Positions 56,156-64,000 of a DNA stretch of 64,000 nucleotides are shown in pieces (within the stretch, counting starts at the first letter, position 1; each line of letters starts with the position of its first letter). The notes beneath the pieces are model-generated. The model did no database searches, had not been told where the DNA came from, and saw only the letters and a program-made list of their open reading frames with translations. The stretch covers positions 19,527,184 to 19,591,183 of the forward strand of contig OZ020303.1 in assembly GCA_963971305.1 (NCBI GenBank), read 5' to 3'. Origin of the DNA: Arcuatula senhousia. Its lineage: Eukaryota; Mollusca; Bivalvia; Mytilida; Mytilidae. A program made the position numbers and the translations under genes.

Positions 56156-58760
56156 TATTATACTAAAAAAGCTTATTTAAAAAAAGTCTTTTATTTAGAT
56201 CCCTAGTTGAAAATTAAATATAACTCTTTTTTTGTCAATTTATCTTATCATCTATATGTCTATCCTCATTTTTTTGCGACCACTTATATTTAAAAACAAT
56301 AGGGGTTACAGATTAGAAAAGTTTACATGTTACTGAGATACCATTTGACAATCTTCATTTTAAAATTCCATTTAAATTTGTCAAATTTATTTGGAAAAAC
56401 TTAAGATTTTTTGCCAACAGGGCTCTTTTTGATTTGATTAGTATTGTAGTTGACCTACACTTTTCACATTTCAGGATATTAATATGTTTTTAAACAATAA
56501 AAGAATTTTTCTTTATAATTGTAATGGTAATGTACATTTTTGTAATGTTAATTTCTGATGTCAAGTAAATATTTGATTTTCATGCTTTATGACTGGAGTT
56601 CTTATATGTTCAAAACTGTTTTACCTAAATTATGACATTTGGTTAAGGTATAAAGTAATGTTTTAAATGTTAATATATCTAAATCATAGAATTATAAATG
56701 GATGAAATATCTAATGATTCGTGTATTTTAATGCATGTTGTAAATTAAATATATCTTGACAAAATTATCAATTAACCAGAAAATCAGGCATTCAGAGAAT
56801 TTTTAGAAAAGACCAGGATTTACTATAGAAAATAATGAGATTTGGAATAAGTGTATGGGACACGGCCCACATATCAAGCGGCAATTTAGAAAAAAACCAC
56901 AATGGACAACCGCCAACAGATAGTTGATCACTTTAATTATCTGGATGAAAACATCAGCTATAACTATCTGTTTAGAAAATTAAACCCTGAAAAAGAAGAT
57001 TCTAATGATGTTGATTATTTCTAAAATCACAAACCTACCTTAGTTATTCTGTATAAAGAATGGATGTAGTACTTTGTTTTTATTCCTGTATGCAACATTG
57101 AATAGCAGTATCATTGTCATTGATTGACCAATACCATTTGTTCATTTATTAAGAGATCAACTTTAATTATTGGTTCAAATTAACACACAATTACAACAAC
57201 AATTGGTAATTATATCTTTCAAACTGAAATTTGTCAGTACCAGCAAAGAAATAATGTTTGTTTAGATTGAGTTTTCTCCCTTTCGTCTGATAAGTATGAA
57301 ATACTATAAGTTCTCTAAAATTCCATCTTGAGTTGCATGAGCTGCTGGGATGGAAAACCAAGTTTATAAATACAGATCTAATAAAACAAGACAATTTAAA
57401 AAAAATAAATGAACAGAAATTGTAGAAGATGATACAAAGCCTTCAAAAAGGTGAAATTGTTTTTGAAGGTTATCAATTTCTGTGATTTGCACACAGCCAT
57501 ACTTTTATATATTTGGCAAGAAAACAACAACTTCACTTCTGTATCTTTCATTTTGTTTAATATTTTTGAAGATTAGGATAAATGTTTACAGTAAGTTTTT
57601 TTGCAAGACCTTTAGATATTGGAGGCATAAAGACACAAATTATGTAAACAAACTTATTACCAAATATAAGAGTATGTCTTAATGTTGTATATTTGTCATA
57701 ATGTATGCATAGAACATAATTTACATGTATGTCCTATGTGTTGTTATTTAAAACAAAATCATATCTTGTGGAAGGAAGAGAAGTTGCAGCTAGCTAGTTG
57801 CAGTATAAAAAGATATTTTGTATCCTTTAACAAAATATAATGTATGAAGATGGTAATGTTTTTTATTTTATTTCTGTGATTTTAAATATTTAAAATGTGA
57901 TTTTGTGTCACTAATCCCTTCTTTTTAATACTTTGGTATTTCTTAAGGTATTATCAGGCATGTGTGTGTGTCTATGATGTGTTGATTTAATAGTGAAAAC
58001 TACCACTTTTGGTAAATTGGCATGTCAGATTGACATGCTGATAAATCTATTGAATTAAGAATTATCTAATATAAAAAGTGAAAGAAATCACAAAGATAAA
58101 ATCACCTATCACAAATTTTCTACTCCAATTTATTAGATATTATCTATGAGTACAACAATTTACCATTTTTATAGTCATTTCTTAATTAATTTAATTACAT
58201 CAGTTCTTGTGGAAGCTTTTTTTTTTCTTTCACACATTGTAAGGTCTTCAATGTTATCTTGTTAACTAAAAAAAATAATTAGATTTTCAAGGTAGTTATG
58301 TATTTTCTTGTATGAAAGAGTGATTAGCCAGATGTAGGTGATCAAGAAAGTTTTTAATTGTTATATTTTTCTATTCACTCAAAATTAAAAAAGTTTTCCT
58401 ATAAAAAAGATAATGCAGATTGGAGAAGATAATGACCCTGTCAACATATCCTAAAGAGAGATAAAGAAAAAAATTTGTAAGTATTCATTGTTTGCTCTTG
58501 ATGAATGGGGATAAATGTTCGTGCAACAATATAAGGCAGAAAAAGAGGGTCAAGTTGACAATGGCCATAGTTGTTGTCCACAGTTATTTTTAAGTTGCAC
58601 AAACTTGTTTGTCCCCATTTAACTTTGTTCCTTGTGACATCTAAATGGAAAAGAAGGTATTCATGCAAACTAGTTTACTGCAAGCAATTCATAAAAAATA
58701 TGGATGATTTACCATGACCTAAAATATTTTGCAAAGCATATAATTTCAAATCTCATTTTT
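56156..58760. other. DOHH 3' UTR and intergenic DNA
   Basis: AT-rich. One copy of the dispersed GGAATAAGTG repeat lies at about 56836-56920 (AATGGACAACCGCCAACAGA). No coding exon was recognised on either strand. Confidence 0.5.
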
Positions 58761-59736
58761 ATACAACCGCAAAAAAATTGCGGACGTATAATGGTATGAT
58801 GCTGTCGTTGTCTGCGTCGATGTCGTCTGCTTCGATGTCCCTAACTTAAGTGTTCCCACAATAACTTAAGTTCTAGTTATCTCATTGTTATGAAATTTGA
58901 CAATGATGTTTCTTACCTACAAGGATGGATGGGATTGATTTTGGGGTCCACCCTTTTTTCATTTAGAATTTAGGGGCCAAAAATGCTACTTTTTTGTCTG
59001 TTCCCACAATATCTTTTGTTCTGGTTAACCAAATGCTGTGAAATATTACAATAATGTTTAACTCCATAAAAGGATGAAAGGGATTGATTTTTGGGTTACC
59101 CCTTCGTTTATAAATAAGGGGCCCAAAAGGGAAAAAACAATCAAATATTTTATTTGTTTCCACAGAAACTTTAATTCTGGTCGGCCAGTTGCTATGAAAT
59201 TTGACAATGATGTGCCTCATCATTAAACCTTATTTGGTCTTCATGGTTTAAATTTAGAAATAAGGGGCCCAAAAAGGGGCTAAAATGCAACCTCTTTTTT
59301 ATTTCTGGTCCAAATTTGAAAAAAAAAAATTAAATTTTAATTCTTGTCAAGTAGTCAATACAAATTAGAGGATTAATAATTGCAACCCCCTTTCTTCTGA
59401 GATGAAGTTAGGGGCCAAAACGGGCAAAATCAAAACCCTTATTTATAGCCCCATTTCAATTTTTTTTTTGGCTCCTAATTGTTGTTAGGGGGCAAAAGTG
59501 AAAGGTAGCAAATATCCTTTATAAGGGGCCAAAAGGGGTTATACTTTTGTTATTGTAAATAATTTTGGTCTGCTTTTGAATAAAATGAATTCCTTATGAA
59601 ATGTGGATGGAAAGTCCACCAAATGCTGAATGTGTCAAAAAACTTTGTCCGTCCACCATGGGCTGCTTGTTTCCAGAGCAATTGACTATCCATATTGGGC
59701 CTACAATGTTCAGGGTTCAACATGTTGCGGTCGTAT
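58761..59736. mobile_element. Tandem-core element with ATACAACCGCAA termini
   Basis: The left hairpin ATACAACCGCAA ... TTGCGGACGTAT is followed by a GTCG-rich run (CTGTCGTTGTCTGCGTCGAT). Several diverged units of about 125 nt follow (marker ATGAAATTTGACAATGATGT, then AGGGGCC-type segments). The right end is TTGCGGTCGTAT, an inverse of the left terminus with one mismatch. It lies in the same reversed orientation as the 52813 element. Confidence 0.75.
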
Positions 59737-60258
59737 CATGCTGCGCTCGCGGAAGCTTTTTTATTTGCTTAGATACATCCCCCTTTTTGGACAGATTTTG
59801 TTTCAAATCCTTTTAGACTAATGAATGATTAACTAGCTCACAAACTTCTAACTGAACAATACAAACCATGATCTTAACAAAACGATAAAGCTTAGAATAG
59901 ATCTCAACAGCAAATATTTGGAACTCGTTCAAATCAATTTATTTACTTTTATTTCAAATTTACTTTCATCTTTTGGATGTTTTCAACTGTGTAAAATGAA
60001 AATAAACAATAAAATTACAAAGGGAAATAAGTACAAAGAAACAATCTAGCATCTGTTGATACTTAGGAACACCTGAATGACATAAGCTGCCCCTTTAAAC
60101 ATCAGCATCTGCCCAATACATTATCAGATATTAATACTCATATCTAAACATTATCCGCTTTTTACAAAATAATCAATTATCCCTGATTCTTTTTTCCAAA
60201 GAAAACTTAAAATAACTCATTAAGTTATATGAGCCATTATTTATTCATATCTTGTGAT

Positions 60259-60320
60259 TATTCAACAGGCTGGTTGTCTTCATTCTTAGTACCTCCATCA
60301 ATCTCAGAGGAATTGTTCTG
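60259..60320 (-). CDS. Possible terminal coding exon of an unseen minus-strand gene
   Basis: An acceptor TTGTACTCTCTCAG opens a frame NNSSEIDGGTKNEDNQPVE ending TAA. The strong acceptor and the acidic, hydrophilic composition are typical of a protein tail. No partner exon could be joined with confidence, so this is tentative. Confidence 0.3.
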
Positions 60321-62005
60321 AGAGAGTACAAATAATAAACAATCAATATTATTACTACAGTCCTATCTTTTTGATGGTGCAAGTTGTATATTTACCAATT
60401 ACATAGATCACATATTTTGTGAGGAACAGCTGTCTTGAGAAATTTTGTTAAAATTAGATTTTTTACATTTAATTTTGTCATAAGAACTAATACATGTTGT
60501 AAATTCGATGGATTTTTTTGAATGAAGTCACATGGTACTTTGATTGTATTGTAGGATTAACGTGTTTTGGGACGAGGGGATTTACCCTGATCAATATACC
60601 CGACCTTATAGGTGTTATATAGCAAGGTAGGTAAAAATTCTTATTTGTATTACATTTGTGAATTATTTTGATCACATCAATCAAGTTTATGAATGATGGA
60701 AGAAAATTGACATTTTGACATATTGCCGACCACTCTTCCTTCTAATTTACTTATTAGATGCGTATTTAGTCTTGTAACTTCTAGCTAAATTTGTTAAGGT
60801 AAAATATGAAATACCGTAACTTAACCAATATCAGTCTTTTTATGCTTTTGGACATCAGAACAACTTCAATTGAATGAACTCGTTTTGAGTTGAACAAACA
60901 TAATTATAGTATGTTTTATTATTTTATGCAAATATTAAGATATGTTAGCAGCAGGTTGTGTTACAAATATTAAAAACAAACATTGTCCATATTATTTTAC
61001 CATAGTTTGACCCCCTTTGGTGATACCACCTACAGTGAACATGTCCATGTCTGTTTTTCAATTTTTAGGTAATTGTTTGTGCAATATAATTCTTTGATGT
61101 CAATAGTAATGCAGCTTCTGATCTGCTTAATTTTCAGAACCATAACAGTTTTCTTTGTTCTTATATGGGTACAACTTTTGATATTAGTGATATACATTTT
61201 GACCTCAGTTGTATACCCGGTGTTCATTGTCAGGATGACCTGTGCCTGAATCAATATGACTTTAAAATATCAATTTTTTTCTATGATTTTTAAGTTTTTG
61301 TCACATAGAGATGAAACTATTCTTATTGACTAGATTTAAGTAACAGCTTGTAATGAAACTAATGAACATTTTAGAACATGTCATAGTTAAAAGTTCATGT
61401 TAGTAGGAGGAAGATAAAAAAAGTTAATCATTCGATGTGCGATAAATGTACTTGACACAACATCCAAAATAATCTCCCTGTTACCAACCTGGTGAAAAGC
61501 TTGTTCCTTGAGTTTGATAAAAAGGATAGTGATTGCTTGAATCTATCCATAGTGTAAAACTATCTGACATTTTTTTCTTGCTATTACAGTGGAATATTTT
61601 TAGAAACAACAACATGTTTTTCGCTGTGAGTACTCTGCATGTTGTTATTATAGGAAGTATTTAGTGTTTATAATTACATAGGAATCCTGACAAGTTAGAT
61701 GTAACATATTAATTATGAAAAAAAACATCATGTAAAAGCAAACAAAGTCTTAGGATTCCCGGGTTTTGGCAAATTGTCTGTGCATAATGGCGAGATAAAA
61801 TGCTACAGGTGTCTAAAGTCTTTCAGGTAAAAGACAACAGTACCCTGTAAATGTAATCTTATGAAGTAAAAAAATATAAAAACAATTTTTTTAAATGTTG
61901 TTTTTATCTGGCTGTTTTTTAAGGGTAGTATCTTTTTAAATTTATGATAGTTTAAAAAAAAAGACAGATAGATACACAATTTTTATAAAAAAATAAAATA
62001 ATGAT

Positions 62006-62190
62006 GAAGTTACCTGCTATAGATCATATCAAGGTATTTACTGTAAAGAGTAGTATAAACAGATACATGTACATGTAGTTCCCAATTACACCCAGAACTG
62101 GTCTCCTGCCAAGTGAAAACAGGTTGATGTAGCACCCCATTACATTCTAATAAGAACTGACATAGTATGTTGGTATGAGGTACTAAGTAG
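62006..62190 (-). CDS. Weak candidate exon, minus strand
   Basis: An open frame containing LVPHTNILCQFLLECNGVLH and QPVFTWQETSSGCNWELHVH ends near the donor-like TATAGCAG|GTAACT. A nearby acceptor-like ATCTTCAG is at about 62196. No family was recognised. It might belong with the candidate at 60259. Confidence 0.2.
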
Positions 62191-63300
62191 TCAGCTGAAG
62201 ATTTTATGATCATTGTATGGGTTGATGGTACTTACTACAGTTTTTATTGACACGATGTAGTACATGGAGAGAGACAAACATTCTTATTTCTTTAAGATAG
62301 TAGTGTTGTCAATTGAACAGAATGAGAAAATGTTTTGTACCAAACCTCAATCTGGTTGAGATTGAAAAGAATAGGGAGGAGATATGACACAAAATCTCAT
62401 TCAAATATTGAAATAAAACCAAGCAAAGGAAAAGGATTCTTCATTCTAAATTCACAGAGAGGCCTTCAACATGGAGCAAAGCGTGCACCTCACTGCAACT
62501 GCAAGGTTAGGGAATGAATTTGATATTTTATTCGCTCAGCAAGCGTCACCATTAAAATTATCAATTTTTTTCCCTTGATGTTAGAAATTCCATAACCAAC
62601 TCAATTGCGTTGTAGAAGTTATATTTCATTTACTACAATGAACTTTTTGCACATATTTATTCATGTTATTTTTGACTTTACTAAAATGGGTTATAAAATT
62701 GGTATCAACATATATCATATCTGGCTCCAAGAAAAAGAATGTGTTTTCTTCAAGAATGTCAATTACATACAGAAAAGGCTAGTAAACATTTTAACAATTT
62801 TATGAAACGGGTTAAAAGCTTTCACAGTATCAGTTTAACAGATAATTCTTGTTTTCACATCAAATATCCATCTTGTGATGAAGCACACCTTGTAATTTTA
62901 CTATTAAAACACATACAAAATATCTGGGTATCCTAGTTGCTAAGAATAATCAGACTACCTTTTGACAAAGGTTTGATAAATGCTTAATTCATGTTTTTGA
63001 CACTTGTCTACAACTGTTCAAGGATGTTATAAATGTAATAGGATTGTCCTATGACTTCTAAAACTTGCTTAGATGTCTTTTCAAATAGTATTTTTTTTTT
63101 GCATTGAAGACTTATTTTGTTTAATGAAGTAATTATTTGTACTTCTATATACATGTATATGGCTGTAATATTTTTTCATCTGTCTACATGAACTGCATTT
63201 TTTTACAAAAGCTTTTTTGTCTTACTTTAAAGCTTACATTATTTTCATTTTGTTTGAGACCAATTGATTTTTACTGAGGTAATATTTTATTTCTGTTTTA

Positions 63301-63380
63301 GGATTTTATAGTGAAGAGTTGACCAGGACTTGATTGGAATTTTATGTGACACAGAGGAATAACACAAGAGTTTTCTTCAG
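63301..63380 (+). other. Possible non-coding exon
   Basis: The acceptor-like TTATTTCTGTTTTAG and donor-like TTCAG|GTAGGC bracket 80 nt without an open frame. It could be a 5' UTR exon of a gene beyond the window, or chance. Confidence 0.2.
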
Positions 63381-64000
63381 GTAGGCAGCTATTACTACTA
63401 ATTGAGACTTATTGATTTGACTGTAAAACAGCTTAATATGGGGACAGTAGAAAAATTTGTTGGTTTTGCAGGTGTCATTTTGTAATTAGACTGGGTTTGT
63501 TAATGGAATTTATTTTAACGGCAATTGTTGGGTAAAATGAGTAAGAAAAAAAAAAGATACACTGGCGTTCTGACGAAAAGTGTCATGAAGTCATGAATAG
63601 GTCTTTATAGCTTATATTATTACATTAAGGTACACAAAATGACTCCACTCCAAATAAGGTGCTATTTTGGCACAACATTAAAATGTTGAGATTAAAACGC
63701 ATTATCAAACAGATTTGAAGTTTTTACCAAAATGTCCAACATTAATTGATAAACAATAGATTTCAAAATTAAATAAAAAAATAATCCAAAAGTTTGTCCA
63801 GACAAAATTGAAATGTGCTTCCTGTATTAAAGACTCATCAGAGGAGCTCTAAACAAACAGGAGAATGTTTAACAGAATTTGAAATTGTTTCCCAAATCAA
63901 ATCTTGCATGACTTGTATGGAGATAGATAAAAAAAGTTTTTTATGCATGTTCTTAATTCTTTGATGTATCTCTTAAACATGTCAAAATTGGTTTCACCTG

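Larger units (their letters stand above)
59737..64000. other. Intergenic or intronic DNA, largely featureless
   Basis: Apart from the three weak exon candidates listed, I see only AT-rich sequence with no clear repeats or genes. Confidence 0.45.

Noticed and set aside
1..64000. CRISPR array, operon or prokaryotic system
   Set aside because: The tandem repeats lack unique spacers, and the genes are spliced animal genes.

Overview
This is animal nuclear DNA: AT-rich, with short coding exons flanked by GT/AG introns, polypyrimidine tracts, MITE-like repeats and tRNA-derived repeats. A large secreted protein built of thrombospondin type 1 (TSP1), SRCR and EGF modules, together with the style of the interspersed repeats (tandem-repeat cores, GACG-type microsatellites, terminal hairpins), suggests a lophotrochozoan, most likely a bivalve mollusc such as a mussel. 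The species is inferred, not proven.

Left third (about 0.9-31 kb, plus strand): one very long gene whose 5' end lies outside the window. It reads EGF-like exon, two TSP1 exons, an SRCR domain split over two exons, then 24 more TSP1 exons (26 in all) and a C-terminal fibrinogen-like domain of the contactin-associated-protein type. Every internal exon is bounded by phase-1 introns and 22 consecutive TSP1 exons are exactly 165 nt. The last coding segment exists in three tandem alternative forms, each with its own stop codon. The introns hold a minisatellite built from copies of a 5' splice site, a nuclear-receptor-half-site repeat array and several inverted-repeat elements.

Middle (about 31-49 kb, minus strand): a spliced C9orf72 orthologue of about 484 residues, convergent with the TSP1 gene. 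Eight exons were recovered with consistent phases. Its last intron holds about 4.9 kb of nested repeats. An 85-residue predicted membrane protein ORF lies just upstream on the same strand.

Right (51.6-56.2 kb, plus strand): a four-exon deoxyhypusine hydroxylase gene (DOHH) with all four His-Glu metal-binding pairs. Its first intron contains a 1.5-kb repeat element. The remaining 56.2-64 kb is mostly non-coding, with one repeat element and a few weak exon candidates.

The three genes look functionally unrelated: an extracellular adhesion or matrix protein, a DENN-type trafficking and autophagy regulator, and an eIF5A modification enzyme. The parts most worth a second look are the three alternative 3' exons, the splice-donor minisatellite, the perfect hairpin with a 9-bp target duplication, and the shared architecture of the interspersed elements.
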